Below, in pieces: positions 37,945-46,890 of a stretch of 60,015 bases of DNA; position 1 is the first letter of the stretch; every line of letters starts with the position of its first letter. The translations under genes and the position numbers were made by a program. Source of the stretch: Bowdeniella nasicola. Lineage in GTDB: Bacteria > Actinomycetota > Actinomycetes > Actinomycetales > Actinomycetaceae. The stretch spans positions 1 through 60,015 of the forward strand of contig JAUNVA010000012.1 of the NCBI GenBank assembly GCA_030537895.1, written 5' to 3'. The notes beneath the pieces are model-generated. The model did not search any database and was not told the origin of the DNA. It worked only from the letters and a program-made list of their open reading frames with translations.

Positions 37945-39752
37945 GCGGAATCACCCGCCTGACCCTCCTCGCGCGGTGCCGCCTCCTTCGCGCTGTCGTC
38001 CGAGGCGCCCTGGGGTGACACGGAGCGCTTCATACCCGAGCGCAAACGATCCGAAGCTTCCTTCATGCCCTCAGAGGCGGAGAGAATCTGTTCCCGTACC
38101 TTGCGACGCAGCGTTTTGCCCAGCTGTGACTTCGGCAGCTCGCTCAGGACCTCAACCTGTTTCGGGATGGCGTAGTGCGAGAGCTTCTCATCACACCAGG
38201 CTCGCACGGCCTCGAGATCCACGCGGGCGCCAGCCTCGAGCACCAGCGCCGCCACGACCTTCTCACCCACCGGACCGGAGGGCACCCCCACGACGGCCAC
38301 GTCGACGACACCCGGCATCTGGCGCACCGCTTCTTCGACTTGGGAGGGATAGATGTTGAAGCCGCCCGAAATAATGAGCTCCTTGCGACGGTCGGCAAGC
38401 GTCACGAACCCGTCGTCTTCGACAACGATGTCCCCGGTGCGCAGCCAGCCCTCAAAAAAGGCCTCCGCGTTCTCTTCGGGCGCGTTGAGGTAGCCGGAAA
38501 ACACCTGGGGACCGCGCACGAGCAGCTCGCCGGGCTTGCCCGGCTCGACATCCTCGCTCGGCTGGTCGGGGTTCACGATTCTGAACTCGGTGGAGGGAAA
38601 GGCGATCCCGAGCGTACCCGGTCGACGGTCGGGGGAGACCGGGCTGCCGAGCAGGACCGGGGCGGCTTCGGTCATGCCGTAGCCCTCAATGATGAGGCCA
38701 CCGGTCGCCTCTTCCCACGCACGCGCGACCTCACTGTCCAGGGACATTGCGCCTGCGAGGCCCACCCGGATTGATTCGAGGGAGCGACCCTTCTCTTCTG
38801 CGGCCCGGCGCACTCGGTCGAAAATCGGGGGCACGGCCGGGAGGAAAGTGATGGGGCGTCGACGTTGCCCGGACAGGACCATGTCGACATCGAAACGCGG
38901 CATGATCAGCTGGGTCGCCCCCATGTGGGTGCCGAAAATTGCGGAGAGAATGAGCCCGAAAGCGTGGAAATAGGGCAGGATCGCCGCAATGGTCTCTTCG
39001 CCCGGCACCATGGAGGGCACCCAGGCCTCACCCATCGCCATCATCGCAATGATGTTGCGGTGGCTGAGGGGGACCGTCTTCGGGGAGCCCGTCGTACCCC
39101 CGGTATGGAGGTACACGGCGATGTCCTCGTGCTCCGGGCCCGGGATATGCGCGGGCAGGTGCCCGGCCTTCTTCAGGTGGTGGACAAACGAGCCGACCCC
39201 CGCCGGAACGGAGCCGCGCATGGTCTCGCGAAGCGTGCGCGTGCGTGCGAGTGGCAGGTGCAGGAGGCGTCGCGTGAGGTGGGGCAGATCGCGCGTGATG
39301 TCGACTGACAAGACTCGCCGTCCGCGCAGGTCACCGCCGGGGCACACCTGATCCATCGCCTTCTCCCAGGCGATCACGACCTTCGCGTCCACTCGATCGA
39401 GCTGCTCTTGCAGTTCGTGGGTGGGCGCGAGCGGGTTCTGTTCGGCGGCGATCGCGCCGAGGCGCAGCGTGGCGAAGAGTGCGATCACGTGTTGGGAGCA
39501 GTTCGGCATGACGAGGGCGACCGTATCGCCGCGCCGTACCCCGAGGTTGTAGAGCAGGTTCGCTGCCCGATCCACCCGGTCGGCCAGCTTGCTATAGGAG
39601 GTCTTTCGGCCGAGGAAATCGATCGCCAAGTGATCGGGGAAACGGCGCGCCGCCCGGTCCAGCAGGTCGGGAATTGTCTCCCGTGGCACGTCAACTTCGG
39701 CGGGCACATCGCGAAGGTGGGCACGGGACCTCAGGGTAGCGGCGGTCGTCAT
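37941..39752 (-). CDS. Long-chain fatty-acid--CoA ligase / AMP-binding enzyme
   Basis: 603 residues of the ANL superfamily. Phosphate loop [26 protein letters not shown] and the C-terminal catalytic Lys in SQLGKTLRR are intact, so it should adenylate a carboxylic acid and form its CoA ester. FadD-like overall; chain-length preference unknown. An extra ~45 charged residues follow the catalytic Lys. GTAGGAG precedes the ATG, with TAGAGT as a possible -10 about 50 nt upstream. Confidence 0.88.
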   Translation of the reverse strand: MTTAATLRSRAHLRDVPAEVDVPRETIPDLLDRAARRFPDHLAIDFLGRKTSYSKLADRVDRAANLLYNLGVRRGDTVALVMPNCSQHVIALFATLRLGAIAAEQNPLAPTHELQEQLDRVDAKVVIAWEKAMDQVCPGGDLRGRRVLSVDITRDLPHLTRRLLHLPLARTRTLRETMRGSVPAGVGSFVHHLKKAGHLPAHIPGPEHEDIAVYLHTGGTTGSPKTVPLSHRNIIAMMAMGEAWVPSMVPGEETIAAILPYFHAFGLILSAIFGTHMGATQLIMPRFDVDMVLSGQRRRPITFLPAVPPIFDRVRRAAEEKGRSLESIRVGLAGAMSLDSEVARAWEEATGGLIIEGYGMTEAAPVLLGSPVSPDRRPGTLGIAFPSTEFRIVNPDQPSEDVEPGKPGELLVRGPQVFSGYLNAPEENAEAFFEGWLRTGDIVVEDDGFVTLADRRKELIISGGFNIYPSQVEEAVRQMPGVVDVAVVGVPSGPVGEKVVAALVLEAGARVDLEAVRAWCDEKLSHYAIPKQVEVLSELPKSQLGKTLRRKVREQILSASEGMKEASDRLRSGMKRSVSPQGASDDSAKEAAPREEGQAGDSA

Positions 39753-39875
39753 CTCGCTCCTACAGCGTTCGTTTCACGGGGCGCGGTCGCGCCTCGCTTA
39801 CTCTAACTTACGGGTGCGTAGGTTGTGCTTCCATTCGGGCCCGCGGCGGAATGAGCCCCCATGCCGCCTGGGCGT

Positions 39876-41117
39876 CTAGAAGGCACGGCCGGCGCGGGCA
39901 TCGAGCGTGATGCCCTGCCGGTCGATGATCCGCAGGCGAATGCAGTCGGGCAGCTGAGTGATGCCCTCGATGACCGATTCGGGGATCTCTGAGGCGATAT
40001 CGGTGATGACGTAGCCGATTTCCGCCACGGTGCCAAGGATCTGGCCGCAAATGTTGACGCCGTGCTCGGCGAGTGCCTGGTTCAACAGGGCGAGAACCCC
40101 CGGGGTGTTGCGGTGCACGTAGGTGAGGCGGTAACGCGTGTCCTGGCTGGGTTCCAAGATGAGTCGCGGCAGATTCACGGACAGGTCGGTGGTGCCATCC
40201 ATGATGTAGCGCGCGATCTTGGTTCCGACGAACTGGCCGATCGAGTGTTGAGCTTCGACGGTCGACCCTCCGATGTGCGGGGTCAAGATGACGTTCGGCA
40301 AGCCCCGCAGCTCGGAGATGAACTCTTCATCATTGGTGTTCGGTTCGTTCGGGAAGACGTCAACGCCGGCACCCGCGATGCGTCCCTCGACGATATTCTC
40401 CCGCAGCGCCGTCGGGTCAACGACGAAGCCGCGCGAGAGGTTCAAAAAGATCGCCCCCGGTTTCATTTTGGCGAACTCTTCGGCGCCAAACAGCGACCGG
40501 TTTGATGACACGCCGTCAACGTGCAGGGTCACGATGTCGGAGACCGCGAGCAGCTCGTCGAGTGATTTGGCGCGGCGCGCGTTACCGAGCGCGAGCTTTT
40601 CGACCTTGTCATAGAAGACGACGTGCATGCCGAGAGCCTCGGCGAGCACCGAGAGCTGGGAGCCGATGTTGCCGTAGCCGACGATCCCGAGCGTGCGGCC
40701 GCGTACCTCGTGGGAACCGGAGGCCGTCTTTTCCCAGCGGCCCGCGTGCATGGCACGGTTGCGTTCGGATAGGCGCCGCAGGAGGGCGATGATCTCGGCG
40801 ATGGCGAGTTCGACGACGGACCGCGTGTTGGAAAACGGGGCGTTGAACACGGCGATGCCGCGGTTGGAGGCCGCAGCGAGGTCGATCTGGTTCGTGCCAA
40901 TACAAAACGCGCCGATGCAGCGCAGGTCCGGACAGCGCCGAATCACGTCGGCACTCACCTGGGTTTTTGATCGCACCCCGAGCACCGTGACGCCCTGGAG
41001 GGCCTCGATGAGGTCCTCGCCCTGCAGCGCGCCCGGATAGCGCGTGACGGACAGGCCGGCCGATACCAGGTAGGGGTCTACGTCGGTATGAGGATTTTCC
41101 AGAAGCAGCGCCTTCAT
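39876..41117 (-). CDS. serA: D-3-phosphoglycerate dehydrogenase
   Basis: 413 residues. First step of serine synthesis, oxidising 3-phosphoglycerate. NAD loop GIVGYGNIGSQL, LNLSRGFVVD and LTPHIGGSTVEAQ with the catalytic His, then a C-terminal ACT domain (RNTPGVLALLNQALAEHGVNI) for feedback control by serine. It lacks the intervening ASB domain of mycobacterial SerA (~530 residues) and so resembles the E. coli length class. CATGCT is 6 nt before the ATG on the minus strand, a weak leaderless-type -10. Confidence 0.94.
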   Translation of the reverse strand: MKALLLENPHTDVDPYLVSAGLSVTRYPGALQGEDLIEALQGVTVLGVRSKTQVSADVIRRCPDLRCIGAFCIGTNQIDLAAASNRGIAVFNAPFSNTRSVVELAIAEIIALLRRLSERNRAMHAGRWEKTASGSHEVRGRTLGIVGYGNIGSQLSVLAEALGMHVVFYDKVEKLALGNARRAKSLDELLAVSDIVTLHVDGVSSNRSLFGAEEFAKMKPGAIFLNLSRGFVVDPTALRENIVEGRIAGAGVDVFPNEPNTNDEEFISELRGLPNVILTPHIGGSTVEAQHSIGQFVGTKIARYIMDGTTDLSVNLPRLILEPSQDTRYRLTYVHRNTPGVLALLNQALAEHGVNICGQILGTVAEIGYVITDIASEIPESVIEGITQLPDCIRLRIIDRQGITLDARAGRAF

Positions 41118-41176
41118 AGTTGCAGCATGCCTTACAACGATGCGTCAGGTGGGCGGGATTTCGTTACGTGGATGTC

Positions 41177-43375
41177 TCAGTCATACCATCCGGCCGGCAG
41201 GCCCGTGTGCACGGCTACCAGCCGGCGGGTTGGGCGGGTCATGGCGACGTAGATGTCACCGGCTGCACCCGCCGCGATCTCTGCGGGCTCCACAAGGACG
41301 ACGACGTCGAATTCGAGGCCCTTCACCTCGGTGGGATCCATGACGACGAGTGGCGCGCGCAGGCGCGAGCCGCTCGAACTGACCATGGCGGAGCCGAGGC
41401 TCGGAGCGAGGAGGTCGTAGGCCTCCTGGCGGATGGTGTGTGGTGCGATGACCGCCATACGGCCGGGCCCCATGCGCCGCAGTTCTGCCGCCACGGTGGG
41501 GACGAGGATGGTACGCCACTCGCCCTCGGTCTCGGCAAGCGCGCCGTCCAGATCGCGGGCCGCGGTGACGGGGATATAGTCCCCGGGCGCGTAGGCCTGC
41601 AAGACGCGCATGGCGGCATCCAAAATGGTGGCCGGCGTGCGGTAGGAAACGGTGAGGGCGGCCTGACGGACGTGTTCGCGCCCCGCCTTGCCCATCGTGG
41701 CGCGCCACGAGGCGGCCGGAGCCGCGGTGGAGCGCTGCGCAAGATCCCCGACGGCGGTAATCGAACGCGACGGACAGCGGCGCAGCAGCGCCCGCCACGC
41801 CATGGGGGAGAGTTCCTGGGCCTCGTCAACGACGATGTGCCCATACGCCCAGGTGCGGTCCGCGCGCGCCCGTTCCGCGAGCGTGGAGCGGACCCCGCCC
41901 GAGGCGAACCGGGAGGCCAAGAGCTCAGCCGAGACCATGCCGCCGCCGAGGTTCTGCCCGTCAATCGCGCGCTGCGCAAAGTCGATATCGGAGCGGCGCT
42001 CGCGAGCCTCGAGTTGGCGCCGCCGCCGAGCCGCCGCATCCTCGTGGTGGCCGAGCAGCTCGGCCAGCTCATCGAGTATGGGGACATCATCGATCGTCCA
42101 GGGGGAGCCGGGCCGGCGATGCAGCAGATCCCGCTCCCGCTCATCGAATTCCAGCGCGTATTCAGCGAGCACGTCCCGGTTGGCATAGAGCCGCTCGAGC
42201 AGGCCCTGCGGCGTCGTCGGCATCCAGGCGAGGTTGAGCGCGACCCGCACGTCGCGGGCCTGCCGGACGTCCTCGTAGAGGAAAGACAGGTCCTCCTCGG
42301 GATCCATGCCACGGGCCCGGGCGTACTCGGCGACCAGTTCGTTCAGGAGCGGAAGGACAAAGCTCACCCGCGCCTCGTTGTGTGGCGCGCCCGAGCGGCG
42401 CGCCCTGTCCATCGCGGCCTTCACGCGCTCGCGGCGCAGCACGATCTCGGTGCCCTCGACCGTGAGGCGCTGGTCTTCCTCGGGTAGGCGCTGCAGTCCC
42501 GCCACGGCCCGCTCCACGAGACGGGACATGTACAGAGAGCCCTTCACGTCCGCAACGTCGGCGTCGTCGCGGGCGGTCGCGACGATTCCCGGCACGAGCG
42601 TGCCGAGGGTGAGGGAGACGACGTTCGTCTCACCGAGGGAGGGCAGCACCTGGTCGATGTAGTCGAGGAACACCGAGGATGGTCCGAGTACCAGCACCCC
42701 GGATCGCTCCAGGCGCTCGCGGTGCGCATAGAGCAGGTACGCGGCGCGGTGCAGGGCCACGGCGGTTTTGCCCGTGCCGGGCCCACCCTGCACGAGGAGG
42801 ATACCCTCCGGGTCGTCGCGGATGATCGCGTCCTGTTCGGCTTGGATGGTCGCGACGATGTCGCTCATCTGTCCCTCGCGCGCCGAGTTCAAAGCCGCGA
42901 GGAGTGCGCCCTCACCCGTGAGGGTCTCGGTGAGGCGCGGGCCCGCGGCCTCCGCGTTCAGCAGGTCGTCTTCGAGGTCCACCACCTGGCGGCCCTCAGT
43001 GGTGATGTGACGACGGCGCACGACCTCGCCGGGATGGGCCGCCGTCGCCTGGTAGTAGGGGCGTGCCTGGGGAGCGCGCCAATCGAGGAGGAGGGGGCGA
43101 CCCGCGTCGTCACTGATGCCGATTCGACCGACATACAGGCTGTGATCGTCGCGCAGGTCGAGCCGACCAAAGACGAGCCGCTGTTCGACGTTATCCAGGC
43201 GGGCAATCGTATCTTCGTAGTAGGTGGCGAAAGTATCGCGCTCGGTACGTGCCTGCGGGTTGGAGGCTTGGGAACGGCGCACCTTCGCCAGCTGGTGGCG
43301 GTAGTGCGCACGCAACTCGTCGAGCCGCGCGTAAATGCGCGCGACGACGCGCTGCTCGTATTCGATTTCTTTCAT
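41177..43375 (-). CDS. helD: HelD-like UvrD/Rep-family helicase
   Basis: 732 residues, a superfamily 1 motor. The N-terminal coiled coil (IEYEQRVVARIYARLDELRAHYRHQL) and the following RPLLLDWRAPQARPYY region are those of HelD, which removes and recycles stalled RNA polymerase. Walker A is QGGPGTGKTAVALHR near residue 205, with VDEAQELSPM as Walker B. ATG 43375 is preferred to GTG 43399, because the minus-strand -10 TAGCGT covers 43403-43398. Confidence 0.88.
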   Translation of the reverse strand: MKEIEYEQRVVARIYARLDELRAHYRHQLAKVRRSQASNPQARTERDTFATYYEDTIARLDNVEQRLVFGRLDLRDDHSLYVGRIGISDDAGRPLLLDWRAPQARPYYQATAAHPGEVVRRRHITTEGRQVVDLEDDLLNAEAAGPRLTETLTGEGALLAALNSAREGQMSDIVATIQAEQDAIIRDDPEGILLVQGGPGTGKTAVALHRAAYLLYAHRERLERSGVLVLGPSSVFLDYIDQVLPSLGETNVVSLTLGTLVPGIVATARDDADVADVKGSLYMSRLVERAVAGLQRLPEEDQRLTVEGTEIVLRRERVKAAMDRARRSGAPHNEARVSFVLPLLNELVAEYARARGMDPEEDLSFLYEDVRQARDVRVALNLAWMPTTPQGLLERLYANRDVLAEYALEFDERERDLLHRRPGSPWTIDDVPILDELAELLGHHEDAAARRRRQLEARERRSDIDFAQRAIDGQNLGGGMVSAELLASRFASGGVRSTLAERARADRTWAYGHIVVDEAQELSPMAWRALLRRCPSRSITAVGDLAQRSTAAPAASWRATMGKAGREHVRQAALTVSYRTPATILDAAMRVLQAYAPGDYIPVTAARDLDGALAETEGEWRTILVPTVAAELRRMGPGRMAVIAPHTIRQEAYDLLAPSLGSAMVSSSGSRLRAPLVVMDPTEVKGLEFDVVVLVEPAEIAAGAAGDIYVAMTRPTRRLVAVHTGLPAGWYD

Positions 43376-43397
43376 CGCGCGGCGCGACGTCGTCTGC

Positions 43398-43403
43398 ACG
43401 CTA
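43398..43403 (-). promoter_or_regulatory. -10 element of helD
   Basis: On the minus strand TAGCGT is 22 nt before ATG 43375. It overlaps the upstream in-frame GTG, which therefore cannot be the start. Confidence 0.45.
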
Positions 43404-43516
43404 GCCCACCCCTCGATCCCGATATTTTCGGCCTTCTATTATCCCCCGCGATGTGGCTCTTGCCAAGGTCGATGCCGGCTCGCGCCGCCGCCCGTGATGC
43501 GGCGCCCGTCCTGGCT

Positions 43517-43522
43517 TAGGCT
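43517..43522 (+). promoter_or_regulatory. -10 element of the PAC2 gene
   Basis: TAGGCT about 68 bp before the GTG start. The 191-bp helD/PAC2 divergent region holds nothing else I can assign. Confidence 0.4.
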
Positions 43523-43590
43523 AGGAGAACGGGACGCTCGGGAATGGAACGGGCGTTCGCAGCGTTGAGAGAAGTGAATGGAGGTGCACC

Positions 43591-44760
43591 GTGACAACCA
43601 CATCGCGCTCAGCTCGAGGGCGTCGGGCTCGCATACCCGCGTACCCCTATCAGGACGGACCGATCTACCGGCATCGTGAGATGCCCCAGGTCGCGGTGTT
43701 CCTGCATGCCCTCACTCCCGAGAGCGACCCGGGGGAGACGACGAGCCTGTACACGCGCAACCTCTTGAACTCGCTGCGCTCCGAGCGGCTCGTCACCTTC
43801 GACCCCGATGAGTTTTTCGACTATACGCAGCTGCGCCCCATCATGCGGATCAAGGACGGGTCGCTCGCCGACTGGGCGATGCCCGACCTCGCAATCGACC
43901 TGCTGCACGATGACGAGGGCACACCGTTGGCCCTGATGCACGGCCCGGCCCCCCAGCTCGGGTGGGGGCGCTTCACGCAGGTGGTTGTCGCCCTGATGGA
44001 GGAGATGGGAGTCACCCTCGCGCTCGGGGTGCGTGCTCTCATCGCGGGGCTGCCGCACACGCGTCCCGGCATCGTGATGGGTCACGCCAACCGGGCCGGG
44101 CTTTTGCATTCCGTGCCAGCCCTGATGGAGGACGTCCAGGTGGCGGCCTCCCTCACCTCCATGGTGGAGTGGGCAATTGGCCAGGCAGGGATCGGGTCCG
44201 TGGGCCTGAGCGCCTCGGTGCCTTTCTACGCTGCCGAATATGCCTACATCACGGATCTGGCATTGCCGTTCGGCAGCCTAGAAGCAGCCTCGTTGCAGGT
44301 TGGTTCGGCGATCGAAGCGAACCTGGAAAATAACGAACGCGTGAGCCGCCTCGTGCACGAGCTCGAAGAGAACTACGACCAAAATGTGAACTCGGGCCGC
44401 TCCGAAGCTGCGCAGCGTATCCCCAACGCCGAAGAGATTGGCGCGAAGGCCGAGGCCTACCTGGCGGATATCACGGACCAGCGAATCGCCGTCGAACGGA
44501 GCGGTAACCCGTTCTTCCCCGGCTCGGACGAGCAGCCGGAGTCCTCTCGCAGCCCGTGGTGGGGCGCGATCGAAGGGCTCCGATTGAGACCGCACGATCT
44601 GCGGGAAGAAGCGAAAGGCCCCGATGCGCACACCTCTCACGAGGCCGCCCAGGAGTCGGCGGACGCCAGCGACGCGCCTCCGGAACGGGGAGACCACCTC
44701 CCTGGAGAGGACTCGAGCGCGCATGAGGACGTTGACCCAGATCAGAACGATGAGCAGTGA
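43591..44760 (+). CDS. PAC2-family protein
   Basis: 389 residues. The PAC2 domain spans ~35-300 (MPQVAVFLHALTPESDPGETTSLYTRNLL, HGPAPQLGWGRFTQVVVALM, ASLQVGSAIEANLENN), a fold shared with eukaryotic proteasome assembly chaperone 2 and found in actinobacteria next to lexA/nrdR or proteasome loci. The last ~80 residues are acidic and low-complexity. No proteasome gene is in the window and the function is unknown. GGAGGT supports the GTG start; stop overlaps the MFS gene. Confidence 0.85.
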   Translation: MTTTSRSARGRRARIPAYPYQDGPIYRHREMPQVAVFLHALTPESDPGETTSLYTRNLLNSLRSERLVTFDPDEFFDYTQLRPIMRIKDGSLADWAMPDLAIDLLHDDEGTPLALMHGPAPQLGWGRFTQVVVALMEEMGVTLALGVRALIAGLPHTRPGIVMGHANRAGLLHSVPALMEDVQVAASLTSMVEWAIGQAGIGSVGLSASVPFYAAEYAYITDLALPFGSLEAASLQVGSAIEANLENNERVSRLVHELEENYDQNVNSGRSEAAQRIPNAEEIGAKAEAYLADITDQRIAVERSGNPFFPGSDEQPESSRSPWWGAIEGLRLRPHDLREEAKGPDAHTSHEAAQESADASDAPPERGDHLPGEDSSAHEDVDPDQNDEQ

Positions 44761-46130
44761 GCCGCCTGCGGGCTAACGAAGCCGGTGCCCCCGTGCGCGC
44801 GATGCGCGTGTGGGGCGCCGCCGTCCTCATCTACGTCATCGCCGTCGCCGGCCGCACCTCCTTCGGTGTCGCCGGCGTCGCGGCGACCGAACGCTTCGGG
44901 CTCGGGGCGGGGGAACTGGCCGGCTTCGTCGTCGTCCACATGGCGGTCTACGCGCTCGCTCAGATTCCCGTGGGGCTCCTCCTGGACCGGATCGGGCCGC
45001 GTCACATGCTCGGCTGGGGCGCTCTCTTGCTCGCCGTCGGCCAGGCCGCCCTGGCATTCGCCCCCACGTTCGGGTGGGCGCTCGCCGCGCGCGTCGCTGT
45101 CGGGCTGGGGGATGCGACGGCCTTCGTGTCGGTCGTGCGTCTCATCCCCGCGTGGTTCGCCCCGCGCCGCGTCCCGCTGTTCACACAACTCACATCGCTC
45201 ATCGGTCAGCTCGGGCCGATCGTCTCCGCCGTCCCGTTTCTTGCGATCCTCCTACGCTCCGGCTGGGGTGCCGCGTTCGTGTCGCTGGCCGCCACCGGCG
45301 TGCTCGTTTCCCTGCTCGGCTTCCTCGCGATCCGAGACGCTCCCGCTGGCGAGAGCCCAACCGTGAAGCGCGAACCGGTAGGCGACATCCTCGCATCGGT
45401 GGTGCGCAATCCTGGCACGTGGCTCGGGTTCTTTACTCACTTCACGCTGATGTTTTCGGCCAATGTGTTCCTCATCTTGTGGGGAATGCCGCTGCTCACT
45501 CTCGGGCAGGGCTATTCCACAGCGACGGCGGCCGCCCTCATCTCCATCAATTCTTTGGCTGGTATTGTCGCCGGTCCGCTCATTGCCAGCGCGATCGTGC
45601 GTCATCCCATGCAGCGCTCCTCGCTCGTTCTCGCGCTCATTGCCGTCACCGCGGCCTCGTGGCTCATCGTGTTGGTGGGTGGGGACGTGCGCCCCGTGTG
45701 GATGTGGGCCGCCCACGTCGTCGTCCTCGCGTGTGCCGGGGCGGGCAGTTCGATCGGTTTCGACATTGCGCGCACCTCCCTGCCGGCCCACCATTTCGGG
45801 ACCGCCTCCGGGCTCGTGAACATGGGAGGGTTCATCTCCTCAATCGTCACCGCCCAGGCGATCGGGTTCATCCTCGATGCGCTGCGACCCGCGGGTGACT
45901 TCACGGCCTCCGACTTCCGGGTCGCGCTCGCGGTCCAGATCCCGATCGCGCTCATCGGGGTCGGCGGGATCCTCCTGTCCCGGGCGAAGGCCCGCTCACG
46001 CCTCGCTGCCTCCGGTGTTTACCCGCTCACGACCTCCCAGGTCGTGGCCCGAGTCTTACGGGTCGACAAACGGTTGCGCGCTCGCGCCGAAGCTGGCCAG
46101 ACGCGAGCCAGAAAGGACGGCGACAGGTAG
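44757..46130 (+). CDS. Major facilitator superfamily transporter
   Basis: 457 residues with about twelve membrane segments. GLLLDRIGPRHMLG between TM2 and TM3 is the MFS loop motif. The fold resembles nitrate/nitrite- or oxalate-formate-type porters but the substrate is not determinable. GTG start overlaps the PAC2 stop, so both are co-translated. The last 75 bases, encoding a basic cytosolic tail, overlap the convergent spermidine-synthase-like gene. Confidence 0.85.
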   Translation: MSRLRANEAGAPVRAMRVWGAAVLIYVIAVAGRTSFGVAGVAATERFGLGAGELAGFVVVHMAVYALAQIPVGLLLDRIGPRHMLGWGALLLAVGQAALAFAPTFGWALAARVAVGLGDATAFVSVVRLIPAWFAPRRVPLFTQLTSLIGQLGPIVSAVPFLAILLRSGWGAAFVSLAATGVLVSLLGFLAIRDAPAGESPTVKREPVGDILASVVRNPGTWLGFFTHFTLMFSANVFLILWGMPLLTLGQGYSTATAAALISINSLAGIVAGPLIASAIVRHPMQRSSLVLALIAVTAASWLIVLVGGDVRPVWMWAAHVVVLACAGAGSSIGFDIARTSLPAHHFGTASGLVNMGGFISSIVTAQAIGFILDALRPAGDFTASDFRVALAVQIPIALIGVGGILLSRAKARSRLAASGVYPLTTSQVVARVLRVDKRLRARAEAGQTRARKDGDR

Positions 46131-46847
46131 CGGCAGCGCGCGACACCTGCGCGCGATCAGCGCGTCATTGAGCGGGCGGTTGCTGGCGGCCAGCACGACG
46201 TTGCCATGGCGACGCCCCCGAAGGATTCCCGACTCGGAGATGAGCGTGACGTGGGCGAAAACCTCGCGCAGGGTCGCGACCTCACGCCGCGCCTGAGTCA
46301 GGGGTGGGTGGTCGGTGAGATTGACGAGATAGAGCCCCTCCTCGATCAGGGCGCGGGAGGCGGCGCGCGCCACCTGGATCGTACGCATGTGCTCTGGGAC
46401 AGCAGCATTGGCGAACGTGTCGCGCACGATCACATCCCAGCGCCCGGGAGGGAAGCGCTCTAGGGAAGCACGCGCCTCCGCCACCCGGATCTTCACGGCG
46501 GGCGCGCGTGGGATATCGCAGTATTCGCGCGCGAGTTCGGCAAGTAGCGCGTCCCACTCGATCACGGTTTGGGCGCTGCCCGGCCGCTCGGCCGCCCACG
46601 CCCGCGCCAGCGCGCAGCCGGCGCCCCCGAGATGCAGTGCCCGCAGGCGCGTGCCCGCCCCTAAGGTCACGTCCGTGACGATACTCATGTGCTGCATGTA
46701 TTCGAACTCGAGGTGGTTGGGGTGATCGAGGTCGATGTAGGAAGACTCCATCCCATCGAGGACGAGGAGAGCCGCGCGGGACGTGACGGGCTCAAAGCGC
46801 AGGGTTCCCGTCGACGTCGCGATCTCATCGGTTGGCCAAGCGTGCAT
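46056..46847 (-). CDS. Spermidine-synthase-like (fused-type) Rossmann protein
   Basis: 263 residues. The N-terminal strand region (YIDLDHPNHLEFEYMQHM) and the nucleotide-binding fold (LRALHLGGAGCALARAW, TVIEWDALLAELAREYC) match actinobacterial spermidine-synthase-like proteins. The catalytic polyamine-site Asp motif of true SpeE is replaced by VIVRDTFANAAVPEH, so polyamine synthesis is doubtful. A minus-strand -10 TAGGCT is 6 nt before the ATG. The 3' end overlaps the MFS gene by 75 bp. Confidence 0.8.
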   Translation of the reverse strand: MHAWPTDEIATSTGTLRFEPVTSRAALLVLDGMESSYIDLDHPNHLEFEYMQHMSIVTDVTLGAGTRLRALHLGGAGCALARAWAAERPGSAQTVIEWDALLAELAREYCDIPRAPAVKIRVAEARASLERFPPGRWDVIVRDTFANAAVPEHMRTIQVARAASRALIEEGLYLVNLTDHPPLTQARREVATLREVFAHVTLISESGILRGRRHGNVVLAASNRPLNDALIARRCRALPLPVAVLSGSRLASFGASAQPFVDP

Positions 46848-46853
46848 GGCGCT

Positions 46854-46863
46854 AGCCTATAGT
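46854..46863. promoter_or_regulatory. Overlapping divergent -10 elements of the SpeE-like gene and dinB
   Basis: On the minus strand TAGGCT (46859-46854) is 6 nt before the SpeE-like ATG at 46847. On the plus strand TATAGT (46858-46863) would serve dinB, leader about 20 nt. They share two base pairs, so RNA polymerase cannot sit on both. Confidence 0.5.
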
Positions 46864-46890
46864 CAGACTGAAGCGGGAAAGTGGGGGGCG

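Noticed and set aside
41120..42487. 455-codon plus-strand frame opposite helD
   Set aside because: HelD motifs on the minus strand are intact and the plus-strand protein has low-complexity composition.
46848..46890. SOS box for dinB
   Set aside because: None is visible; the segment holds only overlapping -10 hexamers.
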